A stretch of DNA of 64,000 bases from Amphiura filiformis (taxonomy: Eukaryota; Echinodermata; Ophiuroidea; Amphilepidida; Amphiuridae). The notes beneath the pieces were generated by a model, which ran no database searches, was not told where the DNA came from, and was given only the letters and a program-made list of their open reading frames with translations. Numbering within the stretch: the first letter of the stretch is position 1; the number at the start of each line of letters is the position of its first letter. The DNA lies in contig NC_092642.1 in assembly GCF_039555335.1 (NCBI RefSeq), positions 57,639,776-57,703,775 of the forward strand, given 5' to 3'. Positions 11,374-22,074 of this stretch are shown piece by piece. Both the position numbers and the translations under genes were made by a program.

Positions 11374-11724
11374 CCGTATTTCGTCAAATAAACGCCCCCG
11401 GGGGGCGTTACATTTTCCCAACGGGGGGGGGGGCGTTTATTAGAGGTCATTTTTAGCACGACAATTCCCGTTAAGCTTAAGGTAAGCTTAAAAAACACGC
11501 TAAAATGACGAACTATGAACTTTTGACACTGACTTTTGGTTCACTTCCGGGTTTCTGATGCAGATTTTCGCCATTTATTGCTGCTATTACCGACCATGTG
11601 AGCAACTTGGTAAGCTTACTACACAAGATAGCATGGAAATATCGGAATTTTTGAAACATCTTGGTTGAAAAAAGTGGTGGGGGCGTTTATCTGAGGGGGG
11701 GGGCGACTATTTGACGAAATACGG
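11374..11724. mobile_element. Palindromic MITE with CCGTATTTCGTCAAATA ends, copy 1
   Basis: TA flanks both sides. CCGTATTTCGTCAAATAAAC on the left is mirrored by CCGTATTTCGTCAAATAGTC on the opposite strand at the right. Internal GGGGGCGTTTAT motifs repeat near both ends. A diverged relative is at 48468-48790. Confidence 0.8.
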
Positions 11725-11950
11725 TAGGCTATACAGCCATTGAAACAGCACCCATATTTTGTGGGAAAAGGTCATTGAAGAACTTTAACCCGCTGATCAA
11801 GTTCAAAAATGCTTGGACTTTGTTAAAAACAACAATAATGTGTTCCTCTAGTGACAAGGATTCACTGGGATTGCAGTGCACATGAAATGAAATCTCTTGA
11901 ACTATTAAAGGGAAGAAATTGATGAATGTTTTCAGTCATCCAGTTGTAGT

Positions 11951-12233
11951 ATATGAAGTTTGGAATTAAATCAAAATACTGGACTTACTATTTTTAGCAA
12001 AGCTACGTTGCGTGTGATACCATCACACTTCATCAGGCAACTGACCCGCTGGACTGGTCATGAGACAGACGGCTAAGGATCGGCTTGATGGCTCTGTCCC
12101 ATGCTCTGTCCCATGCCATCACATGACCAGTCCAGCGGGTCAGTTGCCTGATGAAGTGTGATGGTATCACACGCAACGTAGCTTTGCTAAAAATAGTAAG
12201 TCCAGTATTTTGATTTAATTCCAAACTTCATAT
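11951..12233. repeat. Long inverted repeat: 112-bp arms, no gaps, 59-bp spacer
   Basis: The left arm 11951-12062 and the right arm 12122-12233 are reverse complements across their whole length as far as I can compare them by eye. The equal lengths show that no indel separates them. The spacer contains a 12-bp direct duplication, GCTCTGTCCCAT. The structure lies about 190 bp downstream of the gene 1 stop codon, so a gene 1 transcript with an ordinary 3' UTR would carry it as a long hairpin. The 63-codon open frame at 12033-12224 lies inside the palindrome and is not a gene. Confidence 0.9.
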
Positions 12234-12419
12234 TAAAGGGAAGCTGTACAAATGCAAAAGGAGCATCATTTGATGAAATGAGGTGATGTATCATGTTGCA
12301 AAGGATTCTGGGAAGGGTAAGATATCTCTCAACTGGTGGGGTGATGTATCAAAGGGTATAATAAAGTACACTTTGCAGGCATTTTTAAACAAGACAGTTC
12401 CATACGGTATTCGTAATAC

Positions 12420-14998
12420 TCAAATGTTCAAATGCTGAGCTTTAAAAATGTGTGTTGTGAAGCTGTATTTATCCTTGCATATCACCCCACAAGTATGACA
12501 TTGGAATGGATGCTTCTCTCCATGCCATAACATATGAATCATATGCATGGTGGGCTCAAGAAAGATGATCCGCAATGCTCGCATTTGTTTTGATTAGGCT
12601 TCTGAGCCAAACAGCTAGTGCACATGTTATCTGCTTGCACATTTGCTCCGCTGCTTGGCATCGCTGCAAGTGGTTGCCAACCAGTCGATGGCGACGATCC
12701 CGACATCACGTTGAAGCCAGTATTTCCTTTTTCAGTAGCCGTGGAGTAATCTGACCCCACGCTTGCTGGCCTGTCATGGTCATCGTTGCCGTTGTACAAC
12801 ACTGTGGTGGAAGTAGTGGATTTGGAATCATCAAATCCATTGGTCAGCGGTTCCGTATTAGTAGTGGGTGTCATGGAAAACACATTAGAGATAACTGGCA
12901 TGTTGGAAACCTCACTAGGGTCTAGCGGTTCTTGTTTGATTCTTACAGGTGGGGGGTTAGCTTTTAACTTAGCCTGCTTACAGGCTAAACAGTCATCATG
13001 CTCATCATGGTCTTCATCATGGTGCTGTGTAGTACTCTGTGCGGTGCCACTGCTTGCCACTGATGAGCCTGCAGAATTAGTTCAGAAACAAATGAAATCC
13101 AATGCAATTTTAGTCATGAACAATAAATTAGTAGTAGAGTATGTAGGCTTAAGTGAATTGGGAGTATTTCATACGGAACAGGTTGAGATCTTGTCTCGGT
13201 CCCAGCCGGTTTGTGTTCCTCCGTCACTAAACAAACCGTCTGGCGACAACCTCTTTGTACGACTTTTCTGATTGGCTGAACCTCACCTCGCAAAAAAGTT
13301 ATGACCGTCACAATTGACCGTCAATCAGCGCTGGGCTTCAGTGCATCGTTGCGGTTACATAAATCCACACAATGTATGCGAGTATGCACTGCGAGCCGCT
13401 GACATGAAAGGCGATATCAGACGATTGGCGACTCAGTGTCTGCTCAGCTAGCGTACAATTTGCGTTTAGTATCACTTACACAAGTCACATCCTATAGCCA
13501 ATTGAAAAGAGTTTTATTTGAAAATTCATTAACCAATCAGTGAACACTATTTCACAGGTTGTCGCCAGATGGTTTGTTTAGTGACGAAGGAGCACAAATC
13601 AGCTGGGATCAAGACTAGTTGAGATCCTGACATATAATGAACAGAAGAGGCACTAGTGACAGGAAATCACTCCTTTTTTGGTCAATTCAAAGTGTCTGGG
13701 TCAATATACAATGTAGCCTTGGGTGAAACAACTGGAAAGAGGTGTTAAATTAAATACTTGCTCCCGGTTTGAAATTAGTAACCTTGCACGTAACATGTAA
13801 AATTGCCCATTGCGTACATGCACACGTACAAGGGCATCTTGTCAGCAAGCTTGCGGGGGAACTGGTCAACATCACTACTGAACTTAAGGTGAACCTAAGT
13901 ACAAGTATATGGCTGGGGCATTAATATAGTGAAAAATTGGTGCTCGTACTTTGTACTCACCCTGTGTGGCTTCGTTATTCATTCCCGAGGTGTCACTACC
14001 AGCTTCAGTCATGCTTCCACCAGATGCATTCCTCCCCTTAACCTTTCCTCCACTTGCATTGTCTCCATTAGCAGGCGGTTTCTTTGAAGCCCTTGTTACG
14101 CGAGAAGATCGTTTGGTGCGAGTGTTACTAGGTGCCCAATCACTGTCCTCGCTATCAGCGTCATCAGACGATGTGTCTGAATCATCATCTCGTCGTCGCT
14201 TCTTTGCTGGTTTACAAGAACTTACATACTTCTCTTTGTGGAATACAAGCATGTGATTGTTATAACTTGTTTGCGATTTGTGAGTTTTTTGCAAATCTTA
14301 CAAGTAAGATCTGGATCTGGCTCCTCCTTGTTGACAGAGGGCGCTGCTGGAGGTGGACTAGGTGGATCAGGTGCTGTCCATGCACTGCTGGCTGCAGCGG
14401 TGCTATCACTCCCACTTCCACCACCTGGTAATGATACTCCGGTCATCGGGGTGCCCTTGATGTTATTCAGCAACTCAAATGGTTTGGTGACTTTATGGTT
14501 CTGCCTCAGATGGGCCTGCAGCATGCTTGCTGTGCTGAAGCAATTCTTGCAGTGAGAGAAACCACATCTAGCGATCTTCTGCGCCTGAGGATGATCCTGA
14601 AGGATGTGATTGTGCAACTCAAGACATTTCTCAAATCCGACGTTACATTTCATACACTCGTACTGCTTCTGTAAAGAAACTGTATTATGTGCCGTCTGAA
14701 TATGACTCAAGCATTTGCACAACAGGAACACTTGGTAGGAGCAGACAATGCACTTAAACACCTTCACGTCTTTGTCGCCATCTTTCAGATCCACCTCTTC
14801 TACCAACTTGGATGAATCGTGGCGGCGCTTTCCCGTGCAGTGAGCGCACTGACAATTAAACCGGGGGCCATGCTCATCGTTGACGTGGGTTTCAACTTGG
14901 TTCTCTGACTTCAATTTCATTTTACAAATGAAACATTTTAGAGATGCTGCTTCATTTCCTGATGCACCACTGTCAGTCTTTTTCTTCTTTGGAGGCAT
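12420..14998 (-). CDS. Gene 1: multi-finger C2H2 protein with Ikaros-like C-terminal finger pair (two frame breaks)
   Basis: Likely nuclear zinc-finger regulator. The ATG at 14998 begins MPPKKKKTDSG, ten bases after a 3' splice site (TGTATTACAG). Coding exons are 14998-13961 and 13068-12420; the intron starts GTGAGT and ends TTCTGCAG, and the joint preserves frame (ATQ-G-SSV). In order: a C2H2 finger, HG plus CQCAHC knuckle, three fingers, a frame-broken central finger (TSYNNHMLVFHK), acidic/serine stretch, DSDWAP with RASK basic patch, CLACK, IKQEP (SUMO-type), CTSC, then the Ikaros-like pair. Two one-base deficits relative to paralogs occur: in a T6 run at 14285-14290 and within 12549-12556. 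Adding two bases gives 563 codons including stop. Beyond the second break the conserved finger continues (HMLWHGEKHPFQCHTCG) to the stop at 12420. Read literally, the protein stops early in the first break. Pseudogene or assembly error cannot be told apart here. Confidence 0.82.
13181..13628. mobile_element. Palindromic element inside the gene 1 intron
   Basis: Left-arm sequences TTGAGATCTTG, TCACTAAACAAACC and TGGCGACAACCT are mirrored on the right by CAGATGGTTTGTTTAGTGA and GTTGAGATCC. The arms are about 70 bp and the total about 450 bp. The element lies wholly within the 892-bp intron (13069-13960) and explains its size. Target duplication not identified. Confidence 0.65.
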
Positions 14999-15009
14999 GA
15001 TGTCAATCT
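14999..15009 (-). other. 3' splice site and short 5' UTR ahead of the gene 1 start
   Basis: On the minus strand CTCTGTATTACAG is followed by ATTGACATC and then the ATG. This implies at least one non-coding upstream exon at higher coordinates, which I could not locate among the repeats. Confidence 0.55.
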
Positions 15010-15734
15010 GTAATACAGAGGAACAATAAAACATATAATGCACAGTGTCAACACCCTGTATTATAAATATTTTTTTCCATACAGCGCCATACTCCGTTGA
15101 AATCAATATTCTATTATTGACACAGATAAAGAAAGTTTACATATGCATTGTGTTATAGGACATGCACCTGGAACTTAATTGAATGGGCTAAACGTGTTCC
15201 TTTATACCTAGATAAAGTATAATTGTAATTCTCAAAATTAAATATATCACAATTTTTACTTTCGATTTCAAAATCTTAACTTTTAAAATGCAGTAAAAGA
15301 TATCCACAGCAAGCTGCAAAACCCCGCTAATTAGTGTATTGCTTTTCGAGTTAGTGTACTGGAAACAAAACCCTGGTTTTACCTGAAAACAAATCAATTT
15401 TTCTTGTAATGGAAACATCATATGGGGTACTAGAGCATGCACAGATCGTAATAATGTGTAGAATATAGAAACTCTTTGGTATCTCATATGATAGTCATGG
15501 TATGCTTAGCCTGAGTCGCTCGGCCTATCTCGAACAAAATCGCCATGCGTAGCTGTTGAAAAACGAGAGGATTCGCTGTACTATCATGGCAATTTTTGAC
15601 ACAAAGATATAGGGATGATGACAATGTGTAATGTTCATAATGAAACCAATTTCCCTGAGAGATCATACACTGGAAATTCAGCCCAAATACAGAATTGCAG
15701 ATTAAATAAGCCAAAAGTTACCTAATTATTTTTC
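15010..15734. other. Upstream/intronic region of gene 1, nothing recognised
   Basis: Presumably the 5' intron of gene 1 if the splice site just ahead of its start is used. Contains only short open frames and no recognised repeat termini. Confidence 0.4.
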
Positions 15735-15882
15735 TCGGAACCACTGGTTTCTATGGGACAAGAAACTACTGGAAGTCACAGAAGCCAATGTTGAAAAGTA
15801 ACCTATTTTTTCTTAACCATTGGATGGTTTCTATATATGGGAGAAATCAACTGGGCTACCAAGTCAAGGTGTGACAACCCTG
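15735..15882 (-). mobile_element. Diverged fragment of the CAGGGTTGCCA hAT family
   Basis: The segment with GGTTTCTATGGGACAAGAAA and GAAGCCAATGTTGAAAAGT is the reverse complement of the interior of the element at 26627-26883. It ends with ACAACCCTG, matching that element's terminus. The other end is not intact. Confidence 0.6.
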
Positions 15883-16017
15883 ATGCAAATTACAATGTGA
15901 TGCCAGGGGTCAAAGGTTTCTACAGGAACTTTTGAAAATAAACCGAAAATTAAACTAAATTCACATTTCTTTCTACTCTGCTTTTTGTATTTCTTCATAC
16001 TTGTCTCTCACTTCCTT

Positions 16018-16755
16018 CCCCTGGATCCCCATTGTTATACTCCAGGAACCACTTCCTTCCCCTGGATCTCCATTGTTATACTCCAGGAACCACTTCCTTC
16101 CCCTGGATCCCCATTGTTATACTCCAGGAACCACTTCCTTCCCCTGGATCTCCATTGTTATACTCCAGGAACCACTTCCTTCCCCTGGATCCCCATTGTT
16201 ATACTCCAGGAACCACTTCCTTCCCCTGGATCCCCATTGTCATACTCCAGGAACCACTTCCTTCCCCTGGATCCCCATTGTTATACTCCAGGAACCACTT
16301 CCTTCCCCTGGATCCCCATTGTTATACTCCAGGAACCACTTCCTTCCCCTGGATCCCCATTGTTATACTCCAGGAACCATTTCCTTCCCCTGGATCCCCA
16401 TTGTTTTACTCCAGGAACCACTTCCTTCCCCTGGATCCCCATTGTTATACTCCAGGAACCACTTCCTTCCCCTGGATCCCCATTGTTATACTCCAGGAAC
16501 CACTTCCTTCCCTGGATCCCCATTGTTATACTCCAGGAACCACTTCCTTCCCCTGGATCTCCATTGTTATACTCCGGGAACCACTTCCTTCCCCTGGATC
16601 CCCATTGTTATACTCCAGGAACCACTTCCTTCCCCTCGATCCCCATTGTTATACTCCAGGAACCACTTCCTTCCCCTGGATCCCCATTGTTATACTCCAG
16701 GAACCACTTCCTTCCCCTGGATCCCCATTGTTATACTCCAGGAACCACTTCCTTT
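16018..16755 (+). repeat. 41-bp minisatellite, about 18 copies
   Basis: The unit contains TTCCTTCCCCTGGATCCCCA and TTGTTATACTCCAGGAACCA. Copies are nearly identical; one unit lacks a C near 16511 and a few carry single substitutions. Because 41 is not a multiple of three and the unit lacks stops, all three forward frames stay open. This produces long overlapping open frames (up to 329 codons, 16032-17021) that are not genes. Confidence 0.95.
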
Positions 16756-16954
16756 TCCGTCCTAATTTAGCCATCCATTTATATTCAACTAGAGCTGACT
16801 TTTCTTTTGCCTGCCACTATTTGGGCCCCCGCCACCCTAGTGCAAGGAAAAAAGAGAAAGGAGGGAGGAAAAAGAGGGGGGGGGGAGAAGGGAAAGAGAA
16901 AGAGGGAATCCATAGGCCTACGATCATGATGATATGTAGTGCCATACGATTATT

Positions 16955-17348
16955 AGGCCCTTCACAATTGATTCCGAGTTTACTGTTCAAGATTTTTAAA
17001 ATAGGACGAGGTGACTTTTAATTATTATTAAAAACAGGAAAAATATGACACAACATCCAATCACACAAAACTTTATTTATATGTTTTGTGTGACTCCCCC
17101 ACTTATTACAGGATCAACATGGTCCCTAATTCTATTCAGTAGGATCCTATGTTATGCTGTTTGTTTATTCATCATTATTGTTGATATGATTCATGTTAGA
17201 AAGTACATGTAGCAAGTAAAAGTCATTTATAAAAGTTATTTTAAAAGGAGAAAATGCAAAATAAAAACAAAATAATTAAATATTTTGCAATTTTCAATTT
17301 TGGACGCGGGCGGTGAACAGTAAACTAAGAATTTAGTGTGAAGGGCCT
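16955..17348. mobile_element. Palindromic MITE with AGGCCCTTCACA ends
   Basis: AGGCCCTTCACAATTGATTC then GAGTTTACTGTTC on the left is mirrored on the right by GAACAGTAAACTAAGAATTT and AGTGTGAAGGGCCT. Relatives occur at 30668-31457 and 32966-33530, and more distantly at 49307-49709 and 63450-63560. Confidence 0.7.
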
Positions 17349-18676
17349 TATCAATATACTCGACAATATGCTTCACTGCTTGAAGACAAAGAAATAGAAA
17401 TCTTTTGAAATGCTAATTGCACAAAAGCACCTACATGTATAGGAGCAGTATATTGACTAAAACAAATAAAACAATAAAATGGCCAAATCAAAAATAAAAG
17501 TCGCAAAAGGTGGTCAAAAAGGCTGTGTTCGACATGTTTCTTGTATTGCATGCCCCAACCGAAAATTTTCAGTATCAACACAAAATTGGCCAATTAAGTC
17601 ACTTACCATTGAGCTATTTCAAACTTAGGGCCGGATTTACCATTAGAACAGATGGGTACGGATCCTGGCCCCTAAAATATCTTAAGGTATGTTCTCCAAA
17701 ACACCATGTTTTGGACCGAAATATGGTAACATTGCAAAATTTTGTGCGCCTCGCGCGCACTGGCCTTTACGTAAAATTTACCTTAATTTTGGGCTAAAAT
17801 TGTCTGAAATTGGAAATTTTTAGCACGCTTCGAAATTAGTAATAAAAAAGCAAATTTTTCTTGTGGAGCTCACAATTTCTTTCACGGTCAATAGTTGATT
17901 CCAAAATCAGAAATGTTCAGTATTAAAGTGAGCCATTATTATGCAATTGCAAGATATGTTGCATCCGGGCAAGAACCGGCTGACAATAGCAATGGAGTGA
18001 AAACAACATTCGCATTCACTGAACTCTGGAGTGTATCACAAGCTATCACACTATTGTGCCAGGTTCAACTCTCTGCAAATAGAAATATGCGATAAGTTGT
18101 TTTCACTCCAATGGCATGCATGAATGTAGGTATGCCAGGTGAATTCAAATTTGCCATCAAACTGCATCATTTTATATATCAAATTAAAGCCCTTGAGTAA
18201 AGAAAGCCAACACTGAAAACCTTTTTGTCATAGCACTTTCCGTATCAAAGTTACATCTAGTCAAAGATTGACTTTCATCAAAAAGATTCAGCTAGCAAAA
18301 TTCCCAAAAAAAAGCATTTCGGGGGTGTTTCTAGATCTTAGTCTCATGACGATAGCAGCTTTTTTTTTTTTTTTTTCTATCAAAAACCCTCTAAAATTCC
18401 ATGTGTGAGTCTCTCATCACCAAAAAAAATCATATATTTGGGTCAAGTGAAGTATAGACAACATATTTATGTAGGTTTCCTTGAGCAAGCGGTTCTTTTA
18501 AATTTCAATGTAAATTTGTATTGCCGGTTTAGGCCATTTTGGCTGACTAGCAAATGTGTTAACTGCATGACTGACATGTCGTTTCCCTCTTATACCTAAT
18601 GGATGGATCATGTGACGTGCACAATCAAACTTTCACCATTGGCACTGTACAAATAATTAAGAGAACACACCAGGTA
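17349..18676. other. Repeat-derived non-coding stretch with a hairpin
   Basis: A partial hAT-like terminus GGGCCGGATTTACCATTAG lies at about 17629, without a matching right end. At 17989-18112, CAATGGAGTGAAAACAAC is mirrored by GTTGTTTTCACTCCAATGG, forming a loose hairpin. A T17 run lies at about 18360. No coding region recognised. Confidence 0.45.
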
Positions 18677-19412
18677 TGGCGATCCTGACTTTTAGACCAC
18701 CCGCGCTATATAGGGCTAAAATATTACTATTTCATCAAGGTTTAATATATTCTAACAAGCTTAAACTAAAAGTTTCATCTAAGGAGTCAAGCTTTAAACT
18801 ATTTAGCAAAAATATCCAACAAGCTAAAACGATTTTTTACCCGGTTTTAACAAGCTAAAACCAATTTTTGAAAAGAAGCTTAAAAGCGTCAATTTTTCAT
18901 CGTAAAATCATCTAAAAATCTTTAAAAATACAGTGACCTACCTAATATTACTAATCTATGTTTCCGATGATATCCAAGAAGCTAAAATATTGTGAAACGG
19001 GCAGGGCTTTGAGTAATGAGGGAAATTTCGGGTAAAATGTATCACGCCGAGAAATTCGCCATTTTGAATAAACAATGTCAATGCAGAATTGCGCCACGAG
19101 TAAAAGCGATGTCAAAGCGCGCTTGAAAATGCATGATACGCTAGCGTAAATTACCGTCAAAACGAGCGTACATCAAGCGCTTGTGCTACGCGAAAACTTC
19201 GGAGCTGGCATCACCGGTTTTGTTACCAGCTCTTTTACGTCAAAAATAGCTATAAAAACATGAATTTTGGAACAAAATAAAGCTTGTTCGATGGAATAAA
19301 AGGTATGTTTGTACAGTTGAGAACATGTTTAACCTTGTTGCAAAAGTTTAATATGATAAATTTGCAATTTGCACCTTATATAGCTCGGGTGGTCTAAAGG
19401 TCAGGATCGCCA
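18677..19412. mobile_element. Palindromic element with TGGCGATCCTGAC ends
   Basis: TGGCGATCCTGACTTTTAGA then CCACCCGCGCTATATA on the left is mirrored on the opposite strand at the right by TGGCGATCCTGACCTTTAGA and CCACCCGAGCTATATA. Length about 736 bp. Clear target duplication not seen; no transposase recognised. Confidence 0.7.
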
Positions 19413-19634
19413 CTATGATGATCAATTGCACAGTTGGGAAACCACCAACCAATAGTACACACACAGCTGCTCACATTACAACCCCATGCACTGAACTGAC
19501 CAATCAGGTGCATGGATTTTCAAGAAAATTTGTTCTGGACTATGAAAAATGCTCATGCATATTACTTTTGTCCATCAAGATTTGACTGTCTCCACTTGTA
19601 CTTCCTACACGAGTAGCTTGAATAAACCTTAAAC

Positions 19635-21211
19635 TAGAGTTGGGCGACTATCACTTTTTTTCCTAGTCGAGCAGCAAATAGTCGCGACTACGACTATAGT
19701 CGCGACTATCTGTGGTTAAAATTGGACTGAAAAATCGGGTGAAAGATTGGTGGCAATTTAGTATTTATAATGCATGATTACAGGACCCGTGATTGCCGGC
19801 ATCGCATCACAGTTTGCTACACAAACCAGCACTGTTGCGATACAAATTGCTACACTGTCTCGCACGTTTGCGATGCAAATATTTGACTGTAAAATGCTGT
19901 AATATAGGCCTAACTTTTCTGTTCAATTAAATTCACTTGCCACTTTCCAGCAACAGCACAAGAAACTTCATATAATTTCTCAAACCTTCAATATTCCAAT
20001 AGCGATCTTCATTCGTTTCCATGTTTTGCTGTGCATGAAAATATGTAAACATGCCGGTACGGCAGTGCATATTTTCCATGGTACGTATGCTCATGAACGT
20101 GTTGCATCGTGCATGTACGATTAACTTTCACCTCCGACCTACGTCACCTGACCTCATCTAGACTACTGCATTTGTCGCTACAGTGGTGGCATTGCAACAT
20201 TACGACTGTTTGTCAGCTAACTTGTTTATTTTCCTGTTGCTTTCTAAATATTCTGTTACCACAATAATCATAGCTTTTTGAAATTATGTGAAAAGTACTT
20301 CTAATCGAATAATATTTTCCTAAATTGTCCCTTTTGGAAAACACTTCTCGGAAGTTCTTGCTGTTTCTTTCCAAAGTTAAAATAATCTCATACCTTCAGT
20401 AGTTGGTACAAACACCCAACCTGGGTCTGTACATGCACGCTATGACGCTGCTACACCTGTTATCGCTGCATAAATTATAATCATAATGAGATGTTCGACA
20501 GTTCTAAGTAATTTGAGTTTTTGACGGCTTTTATCTTGTGGGAAAGTAGTTCGACAACAAGTCAATAACACCAATTTAATGATGATTTATGGACTTTATG
20601 ATTACTTGTTGGTTAGTGTTACTATTGGTAAGACAATGACTAACATTTTTCACATTTTTTTCAGTTTATATGTTAGTATTTGGTTGGTTTTGGTGCGAAT
20701 AACTGGCACTTTTAAAGTAATTTTTTTACACAAAAATATACTTGCATTAGTCGACTTTTGGTTTTCAATAGTCATAGTCGCGACTATCAGTACCGTAACC
20801 ACTCGGGTATAAGCTCACCCCCCTAGATGGCAGATTTCACTTCAAAAAATGGGGGTGGGCTTATAACCGGGGAAGGGCTAGTGCTTGAATTTAAAAATAA
20901 GAACAACCACAAATGTATATATGCCCAATGTACCAGTAATTTTCTATGTCAATTTTTTTAAATTATAAGTGTGGAATGTTAATTATCAACTGATATTTTT
21001 TATATTTGTTCTTAAATATGAGAGCAAAACATTGATTTGATTTAAGAACTTAGCCAAAATTTAGTGCTGGGCTTATACCTGAGTGCACCCTTGTTCCCAG
21101 AGTGTTTTGAAAAATAGGGGGTGGGCTTATAGCCGAAGGTGGGCTTATACCCGGGTGGTTACGGTAATAGTCGCGACTAACGACTATTGGCGACTTAGTC
21201 GCCCAACTCTA
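19635..21211. mobile_element. Non-autonomous hAT element with TAGAGTTGGGCGACTA ends, carrying a nested MITE
   Basis: TAGAGTTGGGCGACTA on the left is mirrored by TAGTCGCCCAACTCTA-type sequence on the right. The 8-bp CCTTAAAC is duplicated exactly at 19627-19634 and 21212-21219. The subterminal sequence is rich in AGTCGCGACT palindromes on both sides. A TA-targeted MITE at 20793-21164 is inserted near the right end. Without it the element is about 1.2 kb; no transposase frame is recognised. Confidence 0.9.
20793..21164. mobile_element. TA-targeted palindromic MITE nested in the hAT
   Basis: CCGTAACCACTCGGGTATAA with GCTCACCC on the left is mirrored by CCGTAACCACCCGGGTATAA and GCCCACC on the other strand at the right. 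TA flanks both sides. It splits the AGTCGCGACT-rich subterminal repeat of the host element and so is younger. Confidence 0.85.
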
Positions 21212-21969
21212 CCTTAAACCTCCGTAGAAAAACTTTGAAAACCTCAGAAAAACTTTTAATTTTTTACAAAAGCCCTTGACATTTGAGTAATGTTGGTTCC
21301 ACTTACATCAGTTACATGTATTTCAATGGGATGTAATTTGAGCTGGTGATGTCATTGGGTTATAATGAGCTGTGGTTGATTCATTTGCATAACTTAAAGC
21401 TGAATTTGTACAGAAGTTTGCTTGTGACGTGGCGAGAATACAAAATTGTACAAACTCTTCATGACCATTTTACTATTTACCGTAGAATACACATGATCAG
21501 TATAATTTTGAGTTCCAACAGGATGCATTCATCATATAAGTTTATATCAAAATTCGACTATGGCATAGTCTACCCCCCCCCCCAACAAGTGTTTGTGAAC
21601 GGTCCCTGACTTCTCGTTCATACATACGCGTTATATAACAGCATGCGTGATTGGTCGATAGGCGGGCATAAACAACGTTTATGCCCTGCTTTCTGGTCGT
21701 AAACAAGCCGCGTCAGAACCGATGGACTTTCGCGAGTAGGATATACTCGCCTATATATGCTCGCGAGCTATTTACGCAAAGCGCGAATGATGAACGCGAT
21801 GTTCGCGCGCGTCCAAACACGGTGGACTGAGCAAGTAAACGTTTTCTTACAATTAGCAATGGAAAAACTTTTCAAAAGGATAAGAAATTGGTAGTTTTTA
21901 GTCAAAAATGACGATATTTTTTAGTTATGGAGGAAAATAACAGCACGCAGAATGTTACGTATGTATGAC
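21212..21969. other. Non-coding spacer with a short palindrome
   Basis: Contains GGGCATAAACAACGTTTATG then CCC near 21663, which resembles the inner part of the hairpin at 21970-22074. GC-rich CGCGAG motifs lie near 21730-21810. No gene recognised. Confidence 0.4.
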
Positions 21970-22074
21970 GGGGTTCATTCATATATTTTCATGACTAAAC
22001 GTTGTTTATGCCCTCGGGCTAAAGCCCTCGGGCATAAACAATCGTTTAGTCATGAAAATATATGAATGAACCCC
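21970..22074. repeat. Tight hairpin with about 50-bp arms
   Basis: GGGGTTCATTCATATATTTT then CATGACTAAACG, TTGTTTATGCCC and TCGGGCT is followed almost directly by its reverse complement ending in GAATGAACCCC. Only a few bases separate the arms, and one arm has a single extra base (ATTG versus TTG). Confidence 0.85.

Noticed and set aside
12033-12224. Short open frame within the long palindrome
   Set aside because: Both arms encode the mirror of each other; explained by the inverted repeat.
12786-13271. 161-codon plus-strand open frame
   Set aside because: Antisense to gene 1 exon 2 and crossing its splice acceptor; no domain.
14285-14299. Programmed -1 frameshift at a slippery heptamer in gene 1
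   Set aside because: The zero-frame codons are TGC AAA AAA CTC, which do not fit X XXY YYZ in the required phase. The breaks in genes 2 and 3 also lack slippery sites, so a regulated mechanism is not supported.
15985-17021. Three overlapping open frames of 254-329 codons
   Set aside because: They are the three frames of a 41-bp stop-free minisatellite; sequence identity lies in the DNA repeat and no frame is favoured.
17629-17700. Complete hAT starting GGGCCGGATTTACCATTAG
   Set aside because: No mirrored right terminus or 8-bp duplication could be found; at most a fragment.
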